Below, piece after piece: positions 1 to 8,562 of a DNA stretch of 64,000 nt. Numbering within the stretch: the first letter of the stretch is position 1; each line of letters starts with the position of its first letter. Made by a program: the position numbers and the translations under genes. This stretch comes from Nocardia sp. CDC159 (GTDB lineage Bacteria > Actinomycetota > Actinomycetes > Mycobacteriales > Mycobacteriaceae): contig NZ_JAMRXH010000010.1 of assembly GCF_023740735.1 (NCBI RefSeq), positions 204,224 through 268,223 on the forward strand. Reading direction: 5' to 3'. The notes beneath the pieces are model-generated. The model was not told the DNA's origin. It saw only the letters and a program-made list of their open reading frames with translations, and searched no databases.

Positions 1-2
1 GC

Positions 3-1247
3 GATCCCCGTGGTGGATCAGCGCGAACGGAGGTCGCCGACCTGTTGGAGGGGACCTTCAGCGGGCAGCCGCTCGAGGTGAATATCCAATTGGCGCACCA
101 CATCTTGGCGCACTCGCGGCTCACGATGGACACCGTCGAGGCGCTCGTGACCGCGCTGACCTGCCTGCTCATCGCCAATCAACTCGATGCGGCCGCTACC
201 TGGGCCGACGCGCTGCTCGCCGAATCCGAAGCCCGCGGCGCGCCGACCTGGAAAGCGGCCTTCGCGAGTCTTCGCGCCGATGCGGCGCTGCGCCAGGGCG
301 ACCTGCACGCCGCGGCGCAGTACGCCACCGCGGCGCTCAACGCGGTTCCGGCGGGCAACCTCGGCGTCCAGGTCGGCCTTCCCCTCGCGATACTGGTTCG
401 GGCGCTCACCGCGCGCGGACACCACGAGCAGGCCGCCGCACAGCTCAAACGCCCGGTGCCCGCGGCGATGCTCGAGTCGCGATTCTGCCTGCCCTATCTG
501 CACGCTCGCGGCCATCATCTGCTCGCGCTCGGTCGTACCGAAGACGCCCTCAGGGACTTTCACCGCTGCGGCGAACTGATGCAGCGCTGGCAGATGGACG
601 TTCCGGGACTCGTGCCCTGGCGTAACGACACGGCCGAGGCCTACCTGCGACTGGGTGATCGCCGCCGCGCGCAGACCTTCGCCACCCTGCATCTGGATCG
701 GCCCGGGTGCGGCGATCACCACCGCACCGATGGGGTGTCGCTGCGGATTCTGGCGCTCACGAGCACCGTGCACCAACGGATTCCACTGCTGCGCGACTCC
801 ACCGCCATCGCACGAGCCGGCGGCGACCGGTATGAAATGGCAATGGTGCTGGCCGAACTCGGCAAAACGCATCGCAGCATCGGTGATCGCACCCGCGCGC
901 GGACGCTGACCCGCAACGCCGCCCGGCTCGCCGAGTCATGTGGGGCGGATGCGCTGCTCGAGGAACTCGACCCCGTTCGCACACAGCACGTTACGCCCGT
1001 CCCCACACGGGTCGACCTGCCCCGGACGATCGACTCGTTGAGCCCCGCGGAGTTCCGTGTCGCCGAACTCGCCGCCGACGGTAAGCGCAACTCCGATATA
1101 GCCCGCACCCTCGACATCACCACCAGCACGGTCGAACAGCATCTCACCCGCGTCTATCGAAAGTTGAACGTGGCCCGCCGCACCGAGTTGACCTTCGTGC
1201 TACTGGCCGATTCCAACCACCGGCCCAATATCGGCGCCGCGGGTTGA
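3..1247 (+). CDS. LuxR-family transcriptional regulator, C-terminal part (5' end outside window)
   Basis: The frame is open to the left edge without a stop, so the gene begins upstream and only about 414 residues are visible. The visible part is an all-alpha region rich in Ala and Leu that looks like TPR-type helical repeats, followed by a LuxR helix-turn-helix at about nt 1036-1185 (SPAEFRVAELAADGKRNSDI, then TTSTVEQHLTRVYRKLNV). This order matches large LAL-type regulators, which carry an ATPase domain in the missing N-terminus; that missing domain is inferred. The thioesterase gene follows within 40 bp on the same strand, so it may be a pathway regulator of a biosynthetic cluster lying to the left. 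Confidence 0.8.
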   Translation, partial: DPRGGSARTEVADLLEGTFSGQPLEVNIQLAHHILAHSRLTMDTVEALVTALTCLLIANQLDAAATWADALLAESEARGAPTWKAAFASLRADAALRQGDLHAAAQYATAALNAVPAGNLGVQVGLPLAILVRALTARGHHEQAAAQLKRPVPAAMLESRFCLPYLHARGHHLLALGRTEDALRDFHRCGELMQRWQMDVPGLVPWRNDTAEAYLRLGDRRRAQTFATLHLDRPGCGDHHRTDGVSLRILALTSTVHQRIPLLRDSTAIARAGGDRYEMAMVLAELGKTHRSIGDRTRARTLTRNAARLAESCGADALLEELDPVRTQHVTPVPTRVDLPRTIDSLSPAEFRVAELAADGKRNSDIARTLDITTSTVEQHLTRVYRKLNVARRTELTFVLLADSNHRPNIGAAG

Positions 1248-1285
1248 CGGCGAACGGTACCCGCTCGATCACGAAGGCAGAGACC

Positions 1286-2038
1286 ATGACCGACACCCTC
1301 GATACCGCGAAGTGGTACAAGACGTTCCATCCGACCCCCGCGCCCGCCGCCCGGCTCGTGTGCTTCCCACACGCTGGTGGGTCAGCGACCTACTTCTGGC
1401 AGCTGTCCGCCGCCCTCGGCCCCACCGTCCGAGTGGAGTCCGTCCAGTATCCGGGCAGGCAGGATCGTAGGCATGAACCACTGATCGGCGACCTCCACAC
1501 CCTCGCCGACCTGCTCACCGACGCACTGGCCACCGGTGAGCTACCTACCGCCTTCTTCGGACACAGCATGGGCGCCACCCTCGCCTTCGAAGTCGCCCGG
1601 CGCTGGGCCCGACGCGGTACCCCACTGTCGTCGCTGTTCGTCTCGAGCCGGCGCGCACCCTCGCTCCCGCCCGCCCACCGGGTCGCGTTCGACACCGATG
1701 CCGACGTACTGGCCGAAATCAGATGTCTCAGTGGCACCGACGGGCGACTACTGGACGACGAGGAGATGCGCGCGATGATCCTGCCGATCGCTCGCAACGA
1801 CCTTCGGGCCGCCGAGTCGTACACCCTCCACCCGGGCCCGGATCTCAACTGCCCCATCATCGTGCTGCGGGGCACGGGTGACCCCCGCGCCTCCGCCGAC
1901 GAGGCCGACCAGTGGCGCAACCACACCACCGGCCCATTCTCCACCCACACCTTCGACGGCGGCCACTTCTACCTCGACACACACATCACCGAGGTAGCGG
2001 GGATCATCTCTGGCCATCTCGATCTCGAGCGGCCCTGA
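1286..2038 (+). CDS. Type II thioesterase (alpha/beta hydrolase)
   Basis: A 250-residue alpha/beta hydrolase of the TEII family, which removes stalled or wrong acyl groups from PKS and NRPS carrier proteins. The nucleophile elbow GHSMG places Ser at residue 94, and the late GGHFYL motif supplies the catalytic His at about residue 227. The N-terminal CFPHAGGSA and QYPGRQDR segments are typical of TEII proteins. I chose the ATG at 1286, which has AAGGCAGAG upstream; a TTG at 1244 overlapping the previous stop is possible. Its closeness to the LuxR gene suggests both serve a cluster left of the window, although it could also act with the PKS/NRPS at 36-49 kb. Confidence 0.85.
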   Translation: MTDTLDTAKWYKTFHPTPAPAARLVCFPHAGGSATYFWQLSAALGPTVRVESVQYPGRQDRRHEPLIGDLHTLADLLTDALATGELPTAFFGHSMGATLAFEVARRWARRGTPLSSLFVSSRRAPSLPPAHRVAFDTDADVLAEIRCLSGTDGRLLDDEEMRAMILPIARNDLRAAESYTLHPGPDLNCPIIVLRGTGDPRASADEADQWRNHTTGPFSTHTFDGGHFYLDTHITEVAGIISGHLDLERP

Positions 2039-2070
2039 CTCCGGGGTTGTGCCGAGCGCGGCCTGGGGAG

Positions 2071-2718
2071 TTACTCCACCACCTCGACCACGTCACCGGG
2101 TTCGAGGTATTCGAAGAACGCGCGGGCGCCCTCTGGAGTCATTCGGACGCAGCCGTGTGACTGTTCCTCGATCGGGCCGATATGGGTGGCGATATCGCCG
2201 TTGAAGAACACCGCGTACCGCATCTCCGCGTTGTGCAGGGTGCTCCAGTGGTAGATCTCCTTGAAGTTGACCTGGAAGACGCCCGGAGGTGTTTCGTAGC
2301 CGGGGCGGCCGAAGGAGACCGGGGTGGGGCCGTAGATCACCTTTCCGTTGTCCATCAGCCAGCCCTCGTTGGTGGACAGGCGGAAGCAGGCCCGTGCCTG
2401 CGCCGAGCAGGGTGCCGTGACCGGCGCGGGCGGAAGCAGCGCGGACAGGCCCGGGACGGCGGGCAGGGCCGGGAGTGGCGGCACACCGGGGAGTGTCGGC
2501 AGAGCCGGGAGCGCGGGCAGATTCACCGGCAGATTCGGAATGGTCGGTGCGGCAGGTATTTCGGGTCCTGCTGGCCACAGCGGCCCGGCGGGCCAGAGCG
2601 GTTGAGCCTGCGCGGTGGCCGTCGAACCGAACCCCGCCGCGGTCACCCCGGCGGCCACCGCGGCCCGGGCGCCCCACCGGTTGATCGTGGTCTCGCTCCG
2701 CCGACGATGTCTACCCAT
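2071..2718 (-). CDS. Secreted L,D-transpeptidase (YkuD domain)
   Basis: A 215-residue protein with an N-terminal signal (Arg-rich start, hydrophobic stretch to about residue 40 ending in AQA), then a Pro/Leu-rich low-complexity linker (repeats of LPALP type, about residues 45-100), then a YkuD catalytic domain. The active-site signature HIGPIEEQSHGCVRM is present, with the catalytic Cys at about residue 190. Such enzymes make 3-3 cross-links in peptidoglycan or attach proteins to it, outside the membrane. The domain is short and sits at the extreme C-terminus, unlike the two-domain mycobacterial LdtMt2 type. It is transcribed away from the reductase gene at 2904. Confidence 0.85.
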   Translation of the reverse strand: MGRHRRRSETTINRWGARAAVAAGVTAAGFGSTATAQAQPLWPAGPLWPAGPEIPAAPTIPNLPVNLPALPALPTLPGVPPLPALPAVPGLSALLPPAPVTAPCSAQARACFRLSTNEGWLMDNGKVIYGPTPVSFGRPGYETPPGVFQVNFKEIYHWSTLHNAEMRYAVFFNGDIATHIGPIEEQSHGCVRMTPEGARAFFEYLEPGDVVEVVE

Positions 2719-2903
2719 CAGTCTCGCCCTCTCCGCTCCGCCAAGCGCAGTGAAGGCTAATGCGCACTCCGGCCAAGGGCGAGCAACATTAGCCGTGGCT
2801 CAACAGATTTCAAGCCCTGATTAAGCAATCGGCGTCGGTTCGTAGCGTCGGCCGGACGACAGGTACGGTGGATCGGGGAGTGTCGTACGGGAGGGGAGGC
2901 CCG

Positions 2904-3350
2904 GTGAGTCGGCTCAAACGCTATGAGCTGGTGGTGCTTCGGCTGTGCAATCCGCTGATCGGCTGGGTGATCGAGCGGTTCGGGCCGCCGACCTATGCGC
3001 TCGTGGAGACGACCGGGCGGCGCACCGGGAAACGCCGCCTGACGCCGGTGGCCAACGGGCTGGACGGCGACGTGTTTTGGCTGATCGCGGGGCTGGGTGC
3101 GGAGGCGCAGTTCGTACGCAATATTCGGGCCGATCCCCGGGTGCGAGTTCGCGCGCGCCCGGCCCGGCTTCGCGACGGTGTGCGGTTGCGTTGGCGAACC
3201 GGCACCGCGACGCTGCTCGAGGACGACCACGCGGCGGCCCGGCATCGGCTACTCGGCCGGGGGCGGCCGATGTTTCGGCTCGACGGACTTGTGCTGCGCA
3301 GGCTGGCTCACGGCGAGCGGATGCTCACCATCCGGATCGATCTCGACTGA
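2904..3350 (+). CDS. Deazaflavin (F420)-dependent nitroreductase family protein
   Basis: A 148-residue protein with the features of the Ddn/DUF385 family: an N-terminal helical part, then ALVETTGRRTGKRRLTP and FWLIAGLGAEAQFVRNIRAD, which correspond to the family's TTGRKSGKxRxxPL and GAxxxPxWxxNLxAxP blocks. These proteins use cofactor F420 in actinobacteria; the substrate cannot be read from sequence. I chose the GTG at 2904 because it has a strong ribosome binding site (GGAGGGGAGG) just upstream; a start at 2868 would add 12 residues without a good site. Confidence 0.75.
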   Translation: MSRLKRYELVVLRLCNPLIGWVIERFGPPTYALVETTGRRTGKRRLTPVANGLDGDVFWLIAGLGAEAQFVRNIRADPRVRVRARPARLRDGVRLRWRTGTATLLEDDHAAARHRLLGRGRPMFRLDGLVLRRLAHGERMLTIRIDLD

Positions 3351-3357
3351 TACGCCG

Positions 3358-3903
3358 ATGCGAGTGTGGACATTGCAGGCGCCGGAGGTGGCGAGTGCGC
3401 TTCGCCGCACCGGCCGCTATCGACCGGACTGGGACCGGGTCCCCGTGAATTGGCGAATCGCGTACGGGGACATGTTGATCGAGATGCGCCGCCGAGGCAT
3501 CGACTGCGGCGACGGTCCGCCGGTGTGGTGCTGGCCGGGGCGGGCCCGGCCGCGCAAACAGGTGCGTATGACGGCGAATCTGCTGCTCGGCGACGACCAG
3601 TGGGCCCGTGGCGTCGACCTGCTCGAGCTCGACATACCGAACGAGCTGACCGTGACCACCTCCTACGGCAGGTGGAACGACCACCTGGAGCGCACCATGT
3701 CGCTGACGGCCGCCGAGAAACCGTGCCGGATGGACTGGCGGCCGACGCCGGTACACGACTACGACGCCCTCCAGGTCGTCGTCCCCGAACTGCGCCGGGA
3801 ATGGCTGGTGCGGGTGCGTCCGTATCCGCCGGACGCGGAAACGGCCGCGCGCATCGCCACCGATCCCGATCTGGCCGTGTTCCGGGCGGGGAGTGGCCAC
3901 TAG
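3358..3903 (+). CDS. DUF3841-like protein
   Basis: A 181-residue soluble protein starting MRVWTLQAPEV, with conserved-looking WRIAYGDMLIEMRRRG, PVWCWPG and LLELDIPNELTVTTSYGRWN segments. This pattern matches my memory of the DUF3841 family, whose function is unknown. It begins 8 bp after the reductase stop and ends 10 bp before the beta-lactamase start, so the three genes are probably co-transcribed. The frame extends further upstream, but that extension lies inside the reductase gene; the ATG at 3358 is preferred. Confidence 0.6.
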   Translation: MRVWTLQAPEVASALRRTGRYRPDWDRVPVNWRIAYGDMLIEMRRRGIDCGDGPPVWCWPGRARPRKQVRMTANLLLGDDQWARGVDLLELDIPNELTVTTSYGRWNDHLERTMSLTAAEKPCRMDWRPTPVHDYDALQVVVPELRREWLVRVRPYPPDAETAARIATDPDLAVFRAGSGH

Positions 3904-3912
3904 ATTCTGATC

Positions 3913-4803
3913 GTGACCACCATCAGTCGCCGAAACCTCTTGGCCACAGCGGCTCTCGTGACGCTGGCCGGATGCGGTGCCGACAAGACCGCGCCCGTGA
4001 CCGCGACGCGACCCCGGCCCGCGCCGCTGGTCCCCGAGTTGCTCGCACTCGAGCGAAAATTCGACGCGCGGCTGGGCGTCTATGCCGTGCACACCGGCAC
4101 CGGCGCGACCATCGCCCACCGGGCCGACGAGCGCTTCGCCTTCTGCTCGGCGTTCAAGGGGGTGGCGGCGGCCGCGGTCTTGAGCCGTAACCCGCTGTCG
4201 CACCTGGACATGGTCGTCAGGTACTCCGAAGCGGATCTGACCGAGAATGCCGCGATCACCCCGAAGCATGTGGCTACCGGCATGACCATTCGCGACCTGT
4301 GCGACGCCGCCGTCCGCTTCAGCGACGGCACCGCGGGCAATCTGTTGCTGCGCGACCTCGGCGGCCCGGCTCAGCTGACCGCCTACGCCCGCACGCTGGG
4401 CGACACGGTCACTCGCATGGATCGCATCGAGCCGTTCATCACCGAGGCCACCCCCGGTGACCCCCGCGACACCTCCTCCCCCCGAGCCTTCGGCACCGCT
4501 TACCATAAGATCGTGCTGGGCGACGCCCTCCCCGAGGACAAACGCGCCTTCCTGCGGGACCTGTTGGAGCGCAACGTCACCAGCGCCCAGCGCCTCCGCG
4601 CGGGCCTGCCCGCAACCTGGCGAATCGCCAACAAGACCGGCACCGGCGACTACGGCACCCTCAACGACATAGCCATCGCCTGGCCCCCGGCCTCCGCCCC
4701 ACTCGTCATCTCGACCATGTCCAGCAAGACGACCCGGGACGCCGAATACAACCAGGCCGTGCTCGCCGAGACCGCCGCCTATTTGGCAGCCATCCTGCGC
4801 TGA
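3913..4803 (+). CDS. Class A beta-lactamase, probable Tat-exported lipoprotein
   Basis: A 296-residue serine beta-lactamase. The N-terminus has SRRNLL (twin-arginine type) and a lipobox LAGC with the lipidated Cys at residue 21. Class A motifs are all present: SAFK at 79-82, SDG at 137-139 in place of SDN (as in Mycobacterium BlaC), a Glu at 173 in EPFITEA matching Glu166, and KTG at 241-243. At the position of Asn170 I read Thr in a by-eye alignment, which is unusual because that residue helps hold the deacylating water. GTG is the start codon. No dedicated regulator gene is adjacent. Chromosomal enzymes of this kind give Nocardia intrinsic penicillin resistance. Confidence 0.9.
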   Translation: MTTISRRNLLATAALVTLAGCGADKTAPVTATRPRPAPLVPELLALERKFDARLGVYAVHTGTGATIAHRADERFAFCSAFKGVAAAAVLSRNPLSHLDMVVRYSEADLTENAAITPKHVATGMTIRDLCDAAVRFSDGTAGNLLLRDLGGPAQLTAYARTLGDTVTRMDRIEPFITEATPGDPRDTSSPRAFGTAYHKIVLGDALPEDKRAFLRDLLERNVTSAQRLRAGLPATWRIANKTGTGDYGTLNDIAIAWPPASAPLVISTMSSKTTRDAEYNQAVLAETAAYLAAILR

Positions 4804-5167
4804 TGACCGAGCGGCAGATGTGGTCCTCCGAAACCCTGCGATCGACCCTGGATCTGCCCGCGCCGCGGCGCAACCATTGAGCAATCCGGCGACCGTCGGC
4901 GGTGTGGCCCACGACCTCGTTGTGCAGCAGCGTGGCGAGGACGTCGACGCCGTTTCGATACCTCGGCAGATCCAGGAAGTAGCAGCTTGATGATCTTGCT
5001 CGACGATGGCCCGAGCGTTCCACGCCGCCGTACTGGTGGCCGGGGGAAATTCGAGTAGTCGACCACTCTGGTTAACCCTTGCGACGCCATCGACGATTGC
5101 TATAACAGCACGCGTGGACGGGATCGCCGCCGCGACTTCGTACCACGTGGTGTCGAAGGAGTGCGCG
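4804..5167. other. 364-bp gap without an intact gene
   Basis: No intact gene is visible. The right part (5090-5167) holds the leader of the regulator gene, with AAGGAG at 5156-5161 six bases before its ATG. The middle contains a possible decayed minus-strand gene described separately. Confidence 0.6.
4860..5070 (-). pseudogene. Possible frameshifted remnant of an NTF2/SnoaL-like gene
   Basis: Two minus-strand frames join into a protein-like stretch: a segment reading AIVEQDHQ in one frame and then YFLDLPRYRNGVDVLATLLH and NEVVGHTADGRRIAQW in another. This resembles the pattern of small NTF2/SnoaL folds (helix, then an ALAALxxDDVVxHxxDGR-type strand). No single frame gives a start-to-stop gene. 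The call is weak; the resemblance could be chance in GC-rich sequence. Confidence 0.2.
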
Positions 5168-5875
5168 ATGGCCCACCAGTCCGTGACCGGCAAGCCTGGC
5201 TCGGGCGGATTCGATGCCGAAGTGGTCGTGCGGTCGCTGGAGGCGGTCGCCCTGCGCATCGTCATCGTGTCGCCCATCCGGTTGTATCGCGACGGCGTGG
5301 CGGCGGTCCTCGACGCGCTCGATGATGTGGCCGAGGTGTGCGCGTGCGCGCTGGCGATCGAGGGTATCGATGCGGCGCGACGGATCGGGGCGCAGGTGGC
5401 GCTGCTGGATATGACGGCGGTGGGCAGTGCGGCCGCGGCCCGGGTATTCACCCGCGAGTTGCCGGGGGTGAATGTCGTGGCGCTGGCGCTGCCCGAGACC
5501 GAGCAGTCGGTGATTGCCTGCGCGGAGGCCGGGATCGTGGGTTACGTCTCGCGCGAGGGCACCCTCGACGATCTGATCGCCGCGGTGCGACATGCGGTGA
5601 AGGGCGAGATGCTGTGCTCCCCGGTGATCACCGGCGTGCTCATGCGCCGCGTCGCCCGGCTCGCCGACGGTCGCCGCCCGGACACCGGCCGCCGATTCCG
5701 CCTGACCGCCCGGGAACGGGAGGTCGCCGATCAGGTCGCCCTCGGCCTCAGCAACCGCGCGATCGCCGAGCGGTTGGGCATCGAGCTGTGCACGGTCAAG
5801 AACCACGTCCACAACATCCTGGACAAACTCGGCGCGGTGCAGCGCGCCGAGATCGCCGCTCATCTCTCGGAGTAA
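5168..5875 (+). CDS. NarL/FixJ-type response regulator with atypical receiver
   Basis: A 235-residue protein with a receiver-like domain (about residues 30-145) and a LuxR helix-turn-helix (about 175-230: RLTAREREVADQVALGLSNR, then CTVKNHVHNILDKLGA). The receiver keeps an Asp in VALLDMTA at the phosphorylation position but lacks the acidic pair normally found at the end of strand 1, where IVIVSPIRL is seen. It may therefore work without normal phosphorylation. No histidine kinase is adjacent. ATG at 5168 is chosen for its AAGGAG site; an upstream extension to 5006 is not supported. It lies immediately before the eCIS genes and is a candidate regulator of them. Confidence 0.8.
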   Translation: MAHQSVTGKPGSGGFDAEVVVRSLEAVALRIVIVSPIRLYRDGVAAVLDALDDVAEVCACALAIEGIDAARRIGAQVALLDMTAVGSAAAARVFTRELPGVNVVALALPETEQSVIACAEAGIVGYVSREGTLDDLIAAVRHAVKGEMLCSPVITGVLMRRVARLADGRRPDTGRRFRLTAREREVADQVALGLSNRAIAERLGIELCTVKNHVHNILDKLGAVQRAEIAAHLSE

Positions 5876-5915
5876 CGGCTCACCGAACTTTCCTCGTCCG
5901 TGCCGTGCCCGGATC

Positions 5916-5957
5916 GGATCCGGACCGGGTTCAGGCGAAGTCGGACCCGGGGGATCC
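5916..5957 (+). terminator. GC-rich hairpin between regulator and eCIS leader gene
   Basis: GGATCC at 5916-5921 pairs with GGATCC at 5952-5957, and CCGGGT at 5925-5930 pairs with ACCCGG at 5945-5950, leaving a 14-base loop and a small 3/1 bulge. It has no T-run. It could terminate the regulator transcript or act in the leader of the eCIS transcript. Confidence 0.35.
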
Positions 5958-6030
5958 ATTGTCCCGGCCGAGCCCGCGGGGCGTTACTGAATGCGGTGGC
6001 GTCGGTGGCGACGCCGGTTACGAGGCCCAG

Positions 6031-6414
6031 ATGAACGACATGACCGGGACCACGGTCGCGCTGGTCGCGTGCTCCGGGATCATCGGCGGACTGATCCGTC
6101 GCGGCCTGCGCGCTCGCGCCGATGTGACCGTCGTCGAGGACGCCCCGGCTCATGATCCGCAGCGGTTGCGTCGACTCGCGCCCGACGTGGTGGTCTGGCA
6201 GCTCGACGACGACGCGATGCTCGACCGGAGACCCGAATTGTTCGGCGCCACCGGCGGATTCCCGGTCATAGCGATCATCGACGACGGCCGCGGCAGTGCC
6301 GTGTGGCGGCTGCTGCCCCAGCGCACCGCGCTCGGCGCGCCGTCCATCGACACCCTCGTCGACACGATCCACGCCGTCACGGCGTCAGCAGAGGAGAACC
6401 CGCCATGCCAGTGA
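6031..6414 (+). CDS. Stand-alone pseudo-receiver protein, coupled to the eCIS sheath gene
   Basis: A 127-residue protein with the strand/helix rhythm of a response-regulator receiver: TTVALVACSG (strand 1), DVTVVEDA (strand 2), PDVVVWQLDD (strand 3), FPVIAIIDDG (strand 4), then a final helix with SIDTLVDTIHAV. It has neither an output domain nor the acidic pair after strand 1, so it looks like a degenerate receiver. Its stop overlaps the sheath gene start by 10 bp, implying translational coupling. It may partner with the regulator at 5168, whose receiver is similarly degenerate; a role in controlling or assembling the eCIS is inference. Confidence 0.6.
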   Translation: MNDMTGTTVALVACSGIIGGLIRRGLRARADVTVVEDAPAHDPQRLRRLAPDVVVWQLDDDAMLDRRPELFGATGGFPVIAIIDDGRGSAVWRLLPQRTALGAPSIDTLVDTIHAVTASAEENPPCQ

Positions 6415-8012
6415 GCCCGACCTATCCCGGTGTGTACATCGACGAACTGCCCAGCGCGGTCCGCACCATCGTCGGGGTGCCGACCTCGATCGCGGCCTTC
6501 GTGGGCTGGGCGCCGCGCGGTCCCGCCGATCCGGTGCACATCACCAACTTCGACGACTACACCCAGACCTTCGGCGGTCTGCACGAGCAGAGCCCGATGA
6601 GCCACGCGGTGTACCAGTTCTACCTCAACGGCGGCAGCGAGGCCGAGATCGTCCGGCTCGTCGGTGCCAGTGCCGCGGCCACGATCCAGCTGCTGCCCGC
6701 ACCCGCTGGCAATCCACCCGCCGGGGGCGGCCCGAAGCTGAAGGCGGCCAGCGGCGGATCCTGGGGCAACAAGCTGCGGGTCCGGGTCGACTACGACACC
6801 AAGGATCCCTCGGACACCAAGCTCTACAACCTCACCATCCGCGACGCGGGCATCGGGGCGCAGGAGACCTATCTCAACGTCAGCATCGACCAGTCGAATC
6901 CGCGTTACCTCGCCAATGTGCTGAGCGGGTCACGGCTGGTGGTACTCGATGGCGACGCCACCACGCGCCCGAACGCCCACGCGGCCGTGACCGCGGGCCT
7001 CGACCCCTTCGCCGACGGCAAGGTCGGGGATCCGCCCGGCGGCTGGTACTCCGAGCCACCCGCGGGCAGCGGCACCGACAGCGCCGCGATGGCTCAGGCC
7101 GACTACGTCGGGGACAATTCGACCACCGGGCTGTATCAACTGCGCAAGACCGACATCTTCAACATGCTCTGCCTGCCGGGGCTGCTCGGCGTCGCCGAGG
7201 GCACCGCGGGGGCGAACACCGTCCAGGATGCCGCGCTGCAGCTGTGCGTCGAGCGGCGGGCGATGTTGATCGTCGACCCGCCCGACGAGTGGAAGACGGT
7301 CAACGATGCGGCCGATCCCAACAGGGCCCATCACCTGAAGGGCGACTCCACCAAGAACGCGGCGATCTATTTCCCGAACGTGCGCGTCGGCAACCCGCTG
7401 CACGGCGGCGCGGTCGAGAAGTTCCCGCCGTGCGGTGTGGTGGCGGGCATCTGGGCGCGCACCGACGTGCAGCGCGGGGTGTGGAAGGCGCCCGCGGGCA
7501 CCGCGGCCTCGCTCAATGGCGTCGCGGCGCTGGGCCACGACGTGCCACTGAAGATCACCGATCTGCAGAACGGCATCCTGAATCCGTTGGGTATCAACTG
7601 TCTTCGTTCCTTTCCGGTGGTCGGCCCGGTGTCCTGGGGCGCGCGCACCATGCGCGGGGCGGACCGGCTGGCCGATCAGTGGAAGTACCTGCCGGTGCGG
7701 CGGCTGGCGCTGTTCATCGAGGAGAGCCTGTACCGCGGCACGCAGTGGGTGGTGTTCGAGCCGAACGACGAGCCGCTGTGGTCCTCGATCCGGCTCAATG
7801 TCGGCGCGTTCATGAACAACCTGTTCCGCCAGGGCGCGTTCCAGGGCCGCACCCCGCAGCAGGCGTATCTGGTCAAGTGCGACAGCACGAACAATCCACA
7901 GAACGACATCGATCGCGGAATCGTCAATATCCTGATCGGTTTCGCGCCGCTGAAGCCCGCGGAATTCGTGATCATCCACATTCAGCAGCTGGCCGGTCAG
8001 ATCCAGGTCTGA
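6405..8012 (+). CDS. eCIS contractile sheath protein
   Basis: A 535-residue tail sheath protein (phage gpFI/Afp2-4 family). The N-terminus reads SPTYPGVYIDELPSAVRTI and continues GVPTSIAAFVGWAPRGPAD, the classic sheath start, and the C-terminal third contains SWGARTM, YLPVRRLALFIEESLYRG, FEPNDEPLWSSIR and MNNLFRQGAF blocks of the conserved sheath core. It would form the outer contractile cylinder that drives the inner tube. It has a GAGGAG ribosome site at 6391 inside the preceding gene. It is the only sheath gene in the locus, whereas Serratia Afp and Photorhabdus PVC carry several. Confidence 0.95.
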   Translation: MPVSPTYPGVYIDELPSAVRTIVGVPTSIAAFVGWAPRGPADPVHITNFDDYTQTFGGLHEQSPMSHAVYQFYLNGGSEAEIVRLVGASAAATIQLLPAPAGNPPAGGGPKLKAASGGSWGNKLRVRVDYDTKDPSDTKLYNLTIRDAGIGAQETYLNVSIDQSNPRYLANVLSGSRLVVLDGDATTRPNAHAAVTAGLDPFADGKVGDPPGGWYSEPPAGSGTDSAAMAQADYVGDNSTTGLYQLRKTDIFNMLCLPGLLGVAEGTAGANTVQDAALQLCVERRAMLIVDPPDEWKTVNDAADPNRAHHLKGDSTKNAAIYFPNVRVGNPLHGGAVEKFPPCGVVAGIWARTDVQRGVWKAPAGTAASLNGVAALGHDVPLKITDLQNGILNPLGINCLRSFPVVGPVSWGARTMRGADRLADQWKYLPVRRLALFIEESLYRGTQWVVFEPNDEPLWSSIRLNVGAFMNNLFRQGAFQGRTPQQAYLVKCDSTNNPQNDIDRGIVNILIGFAPLKPAEFVIIHIQQLAGQIQV

Positions 8013-8034
8013 AGGCAGGGAAGGACTTTCAGTC

Positions 8035-8562
8035 ATGGGCGAGGCAAAAACCAAGCGGCGCGACCCGTTCAAGAACTTCCGGTTCCGGGTCAAGTTCAGC
8101 GGCGGTAGCGAGTACATGCTCGGAGTGAGCAAGGTGACCGGATTCAAGCGGACCACCGAGGTGATCAAGCATCGCGCGGGGGGCGATCCGGCCACCAGCA
8201 CCAAACTGCCCGGACGCACCGAATTCGACCCGATCGTGCTCGAGCGCGGCGTCACCACCGACAAGGTGTTCGAGCAGTGGGCCAACCGGGTCTGGAGTTT
8301 CACCAATGCGGCGGGCGGGCTGGAGACCTCGCTGAAGGACTTTCGCCAGGACCTGATCGTGGACGTGTTCAACGAGGGCGGTCAGAAGGTGCTGTCGTAT
8401 CAGGTCTTCAACTGCTGGGTGTCGGAGTGGCAGCCGGTTTCGGATCTGGATGCCAACGCCAATGCCGTTGCCATCCAGCACATCCGGCTGGAGAACGAGG
8501 GTTGGGTGCGTGAGGATCTGCCCGAGCCCGCCGATGTCTCCTTCACCGATCCGGTGATGTGA
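8035..8562 (+). CDS. eCIS inner tube protein (gp19/Afp1-Afp5-like)
   Basis: A 175-residue tube protein. It shows the family's opening DPFKNFRFRVKFSG, a GVSKVTGFKRTTEVIKHR block, LERGVTT and the late WQPVSDLDANANAVAIQHIR segment. Hexameric rings of this protein stack inside the sheath and form the channel driven into the target. AGGGAAGGA precedes the ATG. It follows the sheath by 22 bp and overlaps the next gene. Only one tube gene is visible, so the same protein probably fills both the baseplate-proximal and shaft positions unless another copy exists elsewhere. Confidence 0.95.
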   Translation: MGEAKTKRRDPFKNFRFRVKFSGGSEYMLGVSKVTGFKRTTEVIKHRAGGDPATSTKLPGRTEFDPIVLERGVTTDKVFEQWANRVWSFTNAAGGLETSLKDFRQDLIVDVFNEGGQKVLSYQVFNCWVSEWQPVSDLDANANAVAIQHIRLENEGWVREDLPEPADVSFTDPVM

